Part shown: positions 25,201 to 35,884 of the stretch, piece by piece | Layout: the number at the start of each line of letters is the position of its first letter | Numbering within the stretch: position 1 is the first letter of the stretch | NCBI GenBank assembly: GCA_036924285.1 | Contig: JAYKYS010000015.1 | Location: forward strand, 1,736,001-1,800,000 | DNA: 64,000 bases | Direction of reading: 5' to 3' | From: Asterella californica | Taxonomy: Eukaryota; Streptophyta; Marchantiopsida; Marchantiales; Aytoniaceae | Notes under the pieces: model-generated | The model's input: only the letters and a program-made list of their open reading frames with translations | What the model was told of the DNA's origin: nothing | Database searches by the model: none | Translations under genes and position numbers: made by a program

Positions 25201-27981
25201 AACCTTGTTTGATAAAAATACTATATATGATATATACATTTCTACTCTTCAATACAACTATGAATACTTAATATTATTACAAATACAATCACTTGTTTTT
25301 TACATATGAACCATTTTGAAAATATTTTGGATATCTAAAACAAATCTTCATTATATTATGAAGAGAATCATATACTATACTACATGCATGCATCCACAAA
25401 CTTTCATGACATTGATCAGGTAACACATAATATATATTTCTGAATTCATAGTTTGAGAGAGAACAAACAAAAAGCTTATTGTCACCTTAAGTATATATGT
25501 TTCACTGCAAATAGAGAGAGATGTTATTCTTTTCTATTTCTTCATTACATGCAAAAAAGTATGAATATCATAACATATTGAAATAAATAAATATGAGATT
25601 TATTCTTATTAATATGTATTAGTTATTATTTATATAAACTGACAAAATATGATTTATTATAAAATCTTGAACACTACATTAATTTATGTTTCATTCTAAT
25701 CTTCACTCCATATTAATTACGATGGATCATGTATTGAAAATCATAACCATCAAAATGAAACTAGAAAAATCACAAACTATATAATCGAAACACAAAATAT
25801 CAGAAACTTATCAGATGTGTCTATAGTTAATGTGTACACCTTAAACTTGAACTTATCTATTCAATACAGACATGTGATTTTGAGACATAACTAAGAGCTC
25901 AACTAGATAAATCTTTGATTTCTAAAAAATTAAATACAATCCACAATAGTCATTCATGCCATTGCAAAAATGGAAATTCATAACTATATCAAGAAATAAC
26001 CTTACCATCTATCACATATAGTACATCATACAACTTTTTTTTATGGACGTTTGTCTGGTCTTCTCACTTTCACTAATTTACTATCTCTATCCCTGCTGTT
26101 TTTCTTGAACAGCAACTACACAAGTGGAGAATATAGTCAATGGATCCATGTCCGCTTTCAATGAGACATATTTCTTTCACTAGATTCTTGATTGTCATTT
26201 GGAAGTATTAATGAAAGTGTGTCGATCTTCTAATCGACTTCGACATATATGGTTCATAACGTTTGATATCGAGAGATTCAACGAGGATTTAACTATACGA
26301 ACGCATTATATGAAAGACTTTGTAGTGCAAGAAAGAGAAAATAGAAGTTCAATTGACGTAAAAGAATTCAACAAATATGACCGGACCTTAAGGAAATGAT
26401 GAAGACGTTTGTTTAATTTCTATTATCTTCCAACACACTACAACAAAGATTGTCACCATCTTGCATTCCAATCCATAATATTATTGCAAAAAGCTACAAA
26501 GATAACAACATAGTTGTTATTGAAACTTGATCTAACTTGTTCATGCGAATGACATATATTGCATACTTCTGTCTTACTCGGTATCTTGTTATGCCTACGA
26601 TTTGAATTAGAATTTGATGGTGAAAGAAAAAAGTAGCAAGGCCTCACTATGAGAACAATGACGGGAAGTGGTGGATTTATGCACTCACATCTCACTTTTT
26701 AAGAAGCTTCATTTGCAACCACGTTTCCAAATTCTTGACAAAATGCAATATTATGATTCACAAGACCACAAATACTTGAGCAATGAGAAAATAAACCAAG
26801 TGCATTCTTCAATTATTCCATGAGATCCATTTGAATTCAGTAGATAATCACGGACGAGACGTGAAACACTTCCGAGTCAAGAATTACAAGCACATTTGAG
26901 TCAAAAACTGCATATGCAAACTCGAATACATTTGGACTTGTATGTTGTGCCATTTTAGATCAATTTCTAATCAATATTACCTCAATGTTTATGCGCATTG
27001 ATCTCATTGCACCAACTTTGATTGAAGTTCAGTATAATAATATTATATTGTCCTCACAATGCAACAAAAATCCTCATTATTTCATTTAATATTATCTCAA
27101 TATCCTCACTACATCATGCAAAAAGTATCTTCATTGTTTTATTTGTCTTTGAAACATGAATTGCAAGCTATTGTGATCGTATAATACTGCCACTTATATC
27201 CAACCATAGCAAATCCAGAAAGAACAAAGTGTGCGACACAACTAGATGGAAAGTACAAACGAACCTTTAGCATTAATGATGAAATGACAAACTTCAAGAA
27301 CTAAGAACTTCAAGCTTACAACATGTTTAGATGAGTATAGTTCTCAATTTGTGATGATTACATAATTAATCTTTGAGCCATACTGTTTTCAAAGGTTCTT
27401 TCTTACTTTGAAGTCTAGAATGATTGCGGATAATTTGTACAAGTTTGGTTTTATTGAATTTTATATTTGAAATAATTTCACCAAAGTAAAATTGTGCATA
27501 CATTGTGCACACATAAAATTGTGAAATTGTGCATACATAGATTGTGCATACATGACATTAGGTATCATGTAGCATTTATACTTCGGTGAATTTATAAGTT
27601 TACACAATTCATATCTTCAATTGCCATGTTATAGTTTATTGCTACAATCTACATCAACCATTTAAAACAATACTTATTTATCATGTCAGCATAAATGAAG
27701 CAATGACATTCTAATAATTAGACAGATACTTTTACGAAGTCAAACGTTACTTGAATGTGCATGTGTTGCTTGTAAAGGAATATGCGTTTTTACTACTGGA
27801 TAACCACAAGAAGAACAGAGGAAACAAAACGTCCATTATCCTTGTCCGACCTCATAATATGCATCCAAAGTGAGGTTCTCATAAAAAAGAAAAAGAACAA
27901 GTGGTTTTGGAGGGTCTGAAATCTAGTGATGTCATTAGGAGATTGTTAATTCTTGTTCTCTTATGGTTGTTTGTGTGGAGA
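22215..27981. other. AT-rich intergenic region, no gene recognised
   Basis: The base composition is strongly A and T. A (TA)n run lies at about 24577-24597. AAATTGTGCATACAT-like short repeats occur at 27490-27555. Open frames are short and show no domain. I saw no tRNA or rRNA gene. Confidence 0.5.
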
Positions 27982-27985
27982 GCGT

Positions 27986-29846
27986 TGTCCTGTTGTGGGA
28001 CCAGTTAGTATGTAAATTACGCGTATAAGTACGTTTTGCACACAGTTGTAGAAGTTGTGGTGTAATGGGATCTAAAACATTGCTCTTATGAGCTTAGAAT
28101 GCTCTATTATCTGCTGGGGGTCTCCATGGGACAGAAAAGGACAAGGTTGAGTCCTTTAACTTCCCATTGGTCCACCCAAAAGTGAAGATAACTTGTCATC
28201 TACCTAAGTGTGCGCTCTGAGAGGTTCGGGGCACTTTGACGAGGGATTTGGAAGATCAGAGGGCATGGGCGGAGAGCTCTCGACGGGAGGAGCAATCTGA
28301 CCACAAATTTCACTCGATTTGGAGGTCCAGGGCATACGTTATGGCGATTTGAAGTTCATAGAGTGATGAGAGTACATAGTTTTCTCTTCCGATTGTAAGA
28401 TTAAGGGGTTTGAGTGATTGAGCCGTCAGATTGAGACCAGATTTCATGAGCTTGTAGTCTGTCAGCTGCTGAAGCTCTGACCACAAATTTCATCACCGGA
28501 TGTTTTGCGGATTGAGCGCAATGACGATTTGAAGGCGACGGGGTGCAGAAAGCTGTCAATCTGAAGCAGCGAGTTTGCAGATTTATGGAGGACGATCAGA
28601 ACGGTCAAATTGGCTCAAATTTCCTGTGTAGTGAGTTTACCTTCTGAATTGATAGCACAGGAAGTTGGAGTGGAAGTGGACGGTTCATTTAGTCGAAGAA
28701 GCTTCTGTCATGAATCTGAGATTGGAAGTGCGTGTTAGTTTCTGTGGATTTGTGTTAATTGTGGGAGGAGATCTAGCCGTCAGATCTTCCTGAAATTTGA
28801 CCTGCAAGTAGAGATTTTAGTATCCTACCTACGTGGCAAGTTTGAGAGGAGACTGAAGTGTAGATCTGTACCTATCATGTGTGAAAGTTCACTGGTTTTT
28901 CTGCCGAGTTGTATCGGCAACGATATCTACTCTAGGTCTCGAGTTGTTAGCGGCAGCTGGCTGAAAAGTATCCAGTGCGACATTTGTATTGCTTCGGGGA
29001 GTATTCTAGGCGTAGATATGACTTTAGCGACCTACGTTGTATCCACGTCATGTGGTTGTTAGGTTCGCACTCAACGTGGCAAAGTGCGATCCTTGACCTG
29101 TAGAGTCGACTACCTGTCTAGCCTAGTTGAAACTTTTAAGCAAAGGGGAGTGACCTGTGTGGGGGCATTCGACTTGGAAAAAAATCCAAGAGATTGTTCG
29201 TGGAGAGATCGTGGTGATCCAATGAGATTGAATCAAAGTTTTATGGATCGATATACCTTTGTAGTTGGAGTGCACATGTTGTGAGAGATGGACGAAGGAC
29301 TCTACTTACCGCCCAGATTCCCTTTTCGAAACCCTTTCTCGATTAAACTGATGTATATGGAACGAGTTCACTTTCAACAGTTTCTGATAGGATCCTTCGG
29401 GCATAACTTTACCGTGCAAGTCATGCTCTCGCCTGTCCCTGTGATCTTACCTGTTGTCACTTACGGCCAAGAATGGGATATCACCGTCTTTATCCTCATC
29501 TAACGAAGGATGGATCTAAATCAGCTCCCTCCTGTAAACGTTAACACCCAGTGCGAGATAAGACACATCTGTCGACCCAAAGCTATGTACGAAGCCCTAG
29601 TAGTGAGAAACTTCGGAGAGGAATACTACCGAGAGATCATGTCATCACATATCCCGTTTGTCGTGCCCATGATCATCCAACGTTTTCGTGTAGTTATCTT
29701 GACCCTTTATTGAGAGAAAGAAAATGCTTAGTTATTGAGGAAGTTAGAGAGAAATCTACAGGAAACTTGTCGCTCTGCTGTGCATTGATCGCTAGCCACA
29801 GCCAGAAGGTACGCCATTGCTCAAAGGAAAGGCTCTCGCTACGACA
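27986..29846 (+). repeat. 5' LTR (1861 bp)
   Basis: It matches 35885-37909 nearly throughout. It lacks a block of about 173 bp present in the 3' LTR at about 37018-37190, and has 9 extra bases near 28151. It is unusually long for a Ty3/gypsy LTR and contains the two small conserved frames at 29288-29713. Confidence 0.93.
29288..29713 (+). CDS. Unrecognised two-frame accessory module in the 5' LTR
   Basis: Two ATG-started frames, 29288-29503 (71 aa) and 29510-29713 (67 aa), lie in the same reading frame, separated by one TAA and 6 bases. Frame 1 contains LMYMERVHF, FGHNFTVQVM, then ILPVVTYGQEWDITVFILI. Frame 2 starts MDLNQLPP and contains CEIRHICRPK, VVRNFGEEYY, FVVPMI and ends VVILTLY. Both are homologous, without gaps, to the pair in the minus-strand chromovirus (11251-11669). 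They also resemble each other. No signal peptide, membrane segment or known motif is clear. The nearly identical copy in the 3' LTR is a by-product of LTR replication. The module sits at the 5' side of gag in both elements. The family and function are unknown to me; it could act in translation, regulation or packaging, or be remnants of a captured gene. Confidence 0.6.
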
Positions 29847-29850
29847 TATT

Positions 29851-29866
29851 TGGTGCTTCCACTGAG
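29851..29866 (+). promoter_or_regulatory. Primer-binding site
   Basis: TGGTGCTTCCACTGAG lies 4 bases after the 5' LTR. It is complementary to a tRNA 3' end CTCAGTGGAAGCACCA. The GGAAGC acceptor stem recalls plant tRNA-Thr (which starts GCTTCC), but I cannot check this against a tRNA set. Confidence 0.65.
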
Positions 29867-29914
29867 AGCACGCTTTGAGGTGGTTGAGTGAGTTGTTGCC
29901 GAGGAGCGTCAAGT

Positions 29915-31759
29915 ATGAATCTTCTCGAAGCAATGGGGACGAGTGGAGGAGGAGTAGACGATCTGTTTCGAGCATTGACGATGTTGTTGAGACAACAACA
30001 AGGAGGCGATGTTGGGGAGCAGAAGTCTACAAGAGCTCTACAAGCGGTGGTGGAGAAGTTGGGGAGGTTCGATAGAAGGAACATCACGAAGTATGTTCGG
30101 GAGTATATTTGTGAGATGGAGGTAAATCGTGTGCTTGAGACATAGATGATTTCTAGTTTCGAGTTGGCTGTGATACATGAGATCCGTAGTCAAGTGACAA
30201 AGCTGAAGGATGCACGTACGAGTTCTTGGGAGGAGTATGAGCAGAGGTTGAAGAGTGAATTTTTTGATGATGATGCGGATAGAGTAACCAAGAGAACGTT
30301 CTTGGAGTGGATAGAGCAGCGTCCGGAGAATGAGATGACACCAAATGAGTTGCTACGTGAGTTTGAGAAACGGTTCTGTCAATTGTCTCCATCCGAGAGG
30401 ACGACGCTTGACTTAAGGAAGACAGAACTTTTTCTAGAAGCTGCTGATGAAAATCTAGAGGATAAGCTTTTCTTGATGGTAGCAGACAAAGGAGAAGAAG
30501 GAGTGAGCACAGACTGGAGAAAGGTAGAAGAAGCTGTTACTATTCTCACGAAGCAGAAACGTGGAAGAGATAGAGCTGCAACCTTGAGGTCTGATGTCTC
30601 TTTAACTCCGTTGCCCAAGCCTGCCAATAGCAAGATTGAAGATTCTGCAATTGATGAGTTGGTTAAAGGTCTGAGAGAGTTAAGGATAGAGATGGCAGAG
30701 CTAAAGCATAGTCGAAGTCCTGGTGATACCAATGCGTCTTCAACTAGCAGAAACTTTGTTAGAAGATGTATATGGTGTGACAGTACTGAACACCAACGTC
30801 GGGATTGTGAGGACTTTTCTGAGGCTCTCAGAACCGGAGTCGTGAATTTTAGAGATGGAAAGATTCATCTCGCCCAAACTGGTGCGCCGTTGAGTACCAA
30901 CTTTGGTAAGGGAGGAATGAAGAGCTTGGTGAGAGGTCATGTTGGTATAACTACGGCAATACGTACAATAGAGCCTGAAACATTTGCGATTGAAGTAGAT
31001 GTACCGGTTGTAGCAGTTGTTAAGAGCGATGTAGTTGAAGTTCCACGAGAAGTAATGTTACGAGGTGCGGAGGCAATTCGTCGCATTACTGGATGGGATG
31101 ATCCTGTAGAGGCAGGGTGTGTCAAAGCTTACCTGGTACAAGAGAAGCATGTAAGCTGGCAAGATGCGATTGTGGAAGAGAAAAGGAGACGTGATGATGA
31201 TGTTGCTGATCCGGAGGAGGCTACAAGGAGAACCAGAGCCACTAAGAGGAGAGTGCAACAAGAGGCATCACCTTCCGATATTCCTTCGACGTCTCAAGGG
31301 GCATCTACATCTAAACCTATGGTTGATGTTCCTATTCATGACACGGAGATGAGAGAGAAAGGCAAAGGAGCGTCTTCAAAGGGCAAAGGTAAAGCACCGA
31401 CCTACAGGCTACAGTCAGATATCGAGACCAGCACCAACTTGAAGGAGATTCTTGAAGAGAGAATTTTGGATGCAAAGATAGAATTTTTCTTGCGAGAGGT
31501 CTTGGGAATAGCTAAACGTGATTTTCATGAGTTGATCATAGATGTGATCAAGAGAAAGAGGCAGATGACTGCGGATACAGTGATGGTGAAAGCATTGGAC
31601 ACTGACATCACTGGGGAAGAAGATGAAGAGTTAGGTCGCGTATTTGTCCAAAAGCATGTACTACAGGCGTCGAAAGGAAGAGAGGCAAGAGTTTCAGACT
31701 GTGCAGCAGAACATGGCGACGAGAAGCAGCATGAGAGTCACTATTCTCGAGCATATTGA
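29915..31759 (+). pseudogene. Gag polyprotein with one in-frame stop
   Basis: The frame from ATG 29915 (MNLLEAMGTSGG) runs to TAG at 30143-30145 and continues in frame from ATG 30146 to TGA 31757-31759. The region with SSWEEYEQRLKSEF and MTPNELLREFEKRFCQLSP is the capsid-like part. RRCIWCDSTEHQRRDC is a CX2CX4HX4C zinc knuckle (about residues 204-219 of the long frame). A basic, low-complexity linker with STSQGASTSK follows. The frame continues past the final TGA into the protease, so gag and protease were probably separated by readthrough, or one frame has been broken. Confidence 0.82.
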
Positions 31760-32230
31760 GCTCGTGCAACTACAGAGACAAGAGTCCGACTAGGTAACTT
31801 GTCGGAGGCTATAGTGGCGTTGGTGGATCACGGTTCGGAGATTAATATCATGTCCAAAAACGTTTACGAGAAGGGGAAGTGGCCAATCGACACAGGACAT
31901 GGATGGGTTCTTCGTGCTGCTAACAACCAAAGAGGTGAACTTTTTGGTGTTGTCCAGTTGTCAAGACTCGAATACGAGATGTAGAGATAGAACAAAACTT
32001 TTTTGTTCAGAGTGTAGCTGCTTATCCTGTGATCCTTGGTCAACCGTACATTATTGCGTCTAGGATGGAGACGAAAGTAATGGACGATGGGTCTCATTAT
32101 GCTCGTATCAGAAGTCAAGATGGTACGAGGGCGGTACAGTTTCTTACTGTACGTACGGGTCATGAAAGGAATAGAGAGAAGCTAAGGGACAGTCCCTTAA
32201 GGACTGACAAAGAGTTTTCGGATTTTTAGT
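31760..32230 (+). pseudogene. Retropepsin-type protease (frameshifted)
   Basis: Directly after the gag TGA and in the same frame comes LSEAIVALVDHGSEINIMS, the DxGSE-type active site of Ty3/gypsy proteases (DHG here). Near 31945 the frame shifts by one; the other frame continues with VEIEQNFFVQ and PVILGQPYI. A further break precedes the next block at 32289. The protease would cut the polyprotein. Confidence 0.75.
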
Positions 32231-32288
32231 TAACACTCCTGTAGAGCGGGAGTATGGGAGTGTTGATAGGAGAAAGAGCCTTCCGCTA

Positions 32289-33010
32289 GTGCCAGAAGAT
32301 GAAGAAGAGATGTTTAAATGTGGATTTGCTCAGTTTTCTGAAACATGTGTAAATAGATTTCGAGTGGTAGAAGAGATGGATAGTGTACAAAGACGATATG
32401 TGAATAAGCAAGAAGATCTCTTCAAAACTCAAGGAGTTTTGGTAGATCAGGAGTTCATTAACGGGGTGTATGAAGAAGAGGGCTTTGAAGATACTCTTGA
32501 GGAGGTTTTGTCGTTTATAAACACCGATTCTTTGGTTAATGGATTAGTCGCAATCCGTTCACGTGAGTTACATGAGGAGATTACAAGATTCGTCGAGGAT
32601 GGCTACAAGGTTCAGCTTCAGATGAAAGGAGATCATGAGTTGGAGTTAGAAAAGAGTAGAGCCATGAAACATCAAGAAGCGCAAGTTCATACAAAATACA
32701 AGACTGTGGCGCGAAAAGTGAAACCGGTGGCTACTCAACTACCTGAAGACTCTAACAAGCAGGTGGAACGAGCATCGACTGAACCAGTTCTACGGGATTC
32801 ACAGAGAGTAGGGCACAAGTTCACAGAAGAGACACTCAAACGACTGTAGATTGGAGGGGGTGAGTTTCTCACTGAGGAAGAGAGAAAGCGTTTTCATGAG
32901 ATGTTGAGAAGGTATGGAAAGGCTTTTGCTTTCAATGCAGAAGAGATTGGATGTGCAGATACGAGTGTTGTAGCACCCATGGTGATCTTCACAGTACCAC
33001 ATGTGCCTTG
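32289..33010 (+). pseudogene. Spacer region between protease and RT (broken)
   Basis: A frame from 32289 to 32849 (MPEDEEEMFKCGFAQF...), then TAG, then further in-frame residues GGGEFLTEEERKRF, GKAFAFNAEEIGC and VVAPMVIFTVPHVPW. The frame shifts near 33005 into the RT frame. Similar spacer domains link protease and RT in this fungus-like lineage. The function is unclear. Confidence 0.6.
32851..32863 (+). promoter_or_regulatory. Possible central polypurine tract
   Basis: TTGGAGGGGGTGA is an exact 13-base copy of the 3' polypurine tract at 35871-35883. It sits near the middle of the internal region, inside pol. It could prime a second plus-strand start during reverse transcription, as in some retroelements, or be a coincidence of coding sequence. 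Confidence 0.35.
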
Positions 33011-35839
33011 GGCTTGAAGCCTATACCAGTGCCACGAGCTATGTTGCCAAAGCTTGTGGAATTGTTGAAAGAGAAGATACGCATGGGTATTTTAGAGCCA
33101 TCTATGGGACCTTACTCGAGTCGGTGGTTTACTGTACCTAAGAAGTCAGGGGCTCTTAGGTTCATCCAAGACATGCAACATGCTAACAAGGTGACTATTC
33201 GAAACATGGGAGCAGGACCCATAGTAGATGAAGTTGCAGAAGCTTTTGCTGGTCGTGCTATGTACTCGATTGGAGATTTATACTCTGGGTATGATCAGTT
33301 CCAGTTGGCAATGGAGAGTAGAGATCTCACCACCATGCGTACTCCGCTTGGGCTTGTAAGGATGTGTACATTACCGCAAGGAGCGACAAACTCTGTTGCG
33401 CATGTGCAAAATGCAATGAATAGGATTTTGAGAGAATTCATTCCGGAGAAGACCATACCTTTCATAGATGATATTCCTATGAAAGGGTGTGCGGTCGAAG
33501 ACAAAGATGAGAAGCTGTCTGAGGATGGATGTCGAAGGTTTGTGGTTGATCATATTCACGATGTGGAGATGATCTTAACAAGGCTTGAGGAGGTAAATCT
33601 CACTCTTTCAACAGAGAAGTCGAGCTTTGGAGTACCAGAGATTGTTGTTGTTGGTCATCTTTGTGGAGCTTTTGGCCGACGTCCGAACCCATCAAAGGTT
33701 GACGCCATAGGGAGGATGAAAGATTGTGTCAACACCACAGAGGTTAGAAGATTCTTGGGAGCTTGTTTGTTTTATCGAGTGTGGATTCCTCATTTTGGTC
33801 ACATGTCTGAACCGTTGTATGAGTTGCTGAGGAAGCGAAGAAGGTTCACTTGGGGTGAGGAGCAGAGGGTAGCTATGGTGCGACTAAAAGAAGCATTGAA
33901 ATCACCACCAGTTCTACGACAGTTGAGCTATGATTGTGGTAGACCCATAGTCGTTACTGTTGACACTAGTCCTATCGCTATAGGTTGGGCAATAGGGCAG
34001 GATGATGGTGAGGAAAAGAGGTTTGCAACAAGATTTGGTACTCGCATACTTACAGATCGACAAAGGAGATACCCTCAAGTCAAACGAGAGCTCTGGGGCG
34101 TTGTAACTGCAATGAAAGCTGAGAAGGAGTATCTCATTGGAGCACATGTACTACTTGAAACTGATTGCTTACCTTTGTTGGGAATGATAGCAAACTGCAC
34201 AACACATGATATTGCTATGTTACGTTGGATAGCTTACATTAGGTCGTTGAATCCAGAGTTGAGACACATAGCAGGGAAGATGAACTCGATGGCAGACATG
34301 TTGTCTAGAGCTAGGTACTCTCAAGAAGAAGATATGGAAGCGGAAGATATGGATGAAGATGATGCAGAGGAGGGGCAAGTTCTACAACTATCGAGCGAGG
34401 ACCGGAGTCGCTTGGATGGTGTTCTTCCTTTCAAGGAAGGACTCTACTGTGGGAGGCTCAAGGAAATCGGACGCTATCTAAGCACTCTTCAGAAGTATGA
34501 AGAATGGACAGAGAAAGTCTTCAAGGAGATACGACATCAGGCCTATGGTTATCTATTACGAGATGGATATCTGTGGAAGAGGCCAAAGAGGAGAGATGGA
34601 GTACCCTTGAGAGTAGTGGACGATGCAGAGACCAAGAAACAAGTACTCGAACAATTCCATGATACCTTATGGGCAGGACATCGAGGTACATGGGCAACCT
34701 TTACCAAGATCAAGGAGAGATATTGGTGGAAAGGATTGTATCGAGATGTAGAGAAGTTTGTTGGGTCATGCATTGAATGTCAATTCCAATCCAAGATTCA
34801 GTATAGGGATGGATTGAGACCCACATATCCTTTGTCCATTCATTTCCAATGGGTTTTGGATTTGGTTGCCATGCCACCAGGAATTTGGGGCATGCGTCAT
34901 TTAGTTTTGGCTCGGGAAGAGCTATATAACTTTGTAGAAGGGAGGGCTCTACGCACCAAAGCTACTGAGTCTGTCTGTCGATTCATATTAGAAGATATCG
35001 TTTCTAGATATGGAAGTGTGGGAAGAATCCGTGCAGATAGAGGAGAGTTGAATGCAGATGAAGCACGTGAGTTCTTCAACAGATATGGAATACGATTGAA
35101 GTTGACCACTTCAATGAACCCGGAAGCGAATGGCAAAAGTGAACGAGGGCATCCACCAATCATCCAAGCATTGGTGAAAGCGTGCAAGGGACGTCATGGG
35201 GATTGGCCTAGACTTCTTCCTTTTGCGTTGTGGGCTAATAGAACTACTCATAGTACTGTTACTGGTTACATGCCTACAGAATTGATGACTGGTCAAAAAC
35301 CTATCATGCCAGCGGAAGGAGACGTTCCTACTTGGGTATGTCTACCTTGGGAGGATGGTTTTGATAGGGAGGGACTATTGGCACTACGAATTCAGCAGCT
35401 TGAGCGACGTGAGGAGGACCTTGAAGAAGCATTGGTCAAACTCAAGGAGGCGAGGTTGAAGAACAAGGAGCGGTTCGACAAGACACATCGACTGCGGAAG
35501 AAGCCGATCCGAGAAGGTGACTGGGTCATAGTATATGACAACAGTTTGGATAACCAACACAGCACTATCAAGAAGTTTGCACGACGTTGGTTTGGTCCTT
35601 ATGTTGTTGTTGTCGTTCACGACAACGCCACATATGGTTTGCGAGAATTGGATGGTACACTCTTGAAGTTACCCATTGCTGGTAAAAGGGTCAAGGTTTT
35701 CCGAAGACGTGAAGGATTTCTTGATTTCGATGAACTTCTCGAGTCTGATTCTCATCTTTCCAGACCTTATGCGAGAGAAGATGATGATGAACCAGACAAT
35801 TCAGAGCATGATGAGGGATACGATGATGACTATGGATAA
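32951..35839 (+). CDS. Reverse transcriptase-RNase H-integrase polyprotein
   Basis: A long open frame (962 aa), real from about LKPIPVPRAML (33013). RT: PYSSRWFTVPKKSGALRFIQD, SIGDLYSGYDQF, PFIDDIP (FIDD at the YxDD position). RNase H: VTVDTSPIAIGWAIG, ELWGVV, LLETDCLPL. Integrase: the zinc-binding pair HDTLWAGHRGT and CIECQ, catalytic Asp in LDLVAMP, second Asp in RADRGE, Glu in GKSERGH. The tail has KPIREGDWVIVYDN and an acidic C-terminus (EDDDEPDNSEHDEG). No chromodomain is seen. It encodes the copying and integrating enzymes of the element, but upstream breaks would prevent normal Gag-Pol synthesis. Confidence 0.9.
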   Translation: MCRYECCSTHGDLHSTTCALGLKPIPVPRAMLPKLVELLKEKIRMGILEPSMGPYSSRWFTVPKKSGALRFIQDMQHANKVTIRNMGAGPIVDEVAEAFAGRAMYSIGDLYSGYDQFQLAMESRDLTTMRTPLGLVRMCTLPQGATNSVAHVQNAMNRILREFIPEKTIPFIDDIPMKGCAVEDKDEKLSEDGCRRFVVDHIHDVEMILTRLEEVNLTLSTEKSSFGVPEIVVVGHLCGAFGRRPNPSKVDAIGRMKDCVNTTEVRRFLGACLFYRVWIPHFGHMSEPLYELLRKRRRFTWGEEQRVAMVRLKEALKSPPVLRQLSYDCGRPIVVTVDTSPIAIGWAIGQDDGEEKRFATRFGTRILTDRQRRYPQVKRELWGVVTAMKAEKEYLIGAHVLLETDCLPLLGMIANCTTHDIAMLRWIAYIRSLNPELRHIAGKMNSMADMLSRARYSQEEDMEAEDMDEDDAEEGQVLQLSSEDRSRLDGVLPFKEGLYCGRLKEIGRYLSTLQKYEEWTEKVFKEIRHQAYGYLLRDGYLWKRPKRRDGVPLRVVDDAETKKQVLEQFHDTLWAGHRGTWATFTKIKERYWWKGLYRDVEKFVGSCIECQFQSKIQYRDGLRPTYPLSIHFQWVLDLVAMPPGIWGMRHLVLAREELYNFVEGRALRTKATESVCRFILEDIVSRYGSVGRIRADRGELNADEAREFFNRYGIRLKLTTSMNPEANGKSERGHPPIIQALVKACKGRHGDWPRLLPFALWANRTTHSTVTGYMPTELMTGQKPIMPAEGDVPTWVCLPWEDGFDREGLLALRIQQLERREEDLEEALVKLKEARLKNKERFDKTHRLRKKPIREGDWVIVYDNSLDNQHSTIKKFARRWFGPYVVVVVHDNATYGLRELDGTLLKLPIAGKRVKVFRRREGFLDFDELLESDSHLSRPYAREDDDEPDNSEHDEGYDDDYG

Positions 35840-35870
35840 CAAGTTGGCACATACCGGAGGATGTGCAGGT

Positions 35871-35884
35871 TTGGAGGGGGTGAA
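35871..35884 (+). promoter_or_regulatory. 3' polypurine tract
   Basis: TTGGAGGGGGTGAA directly precedes the TGTCC start of the 3' LTR. This is where plus-strand DNA synthesis is primed in LTR retroelements. Confidence 0.85.
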
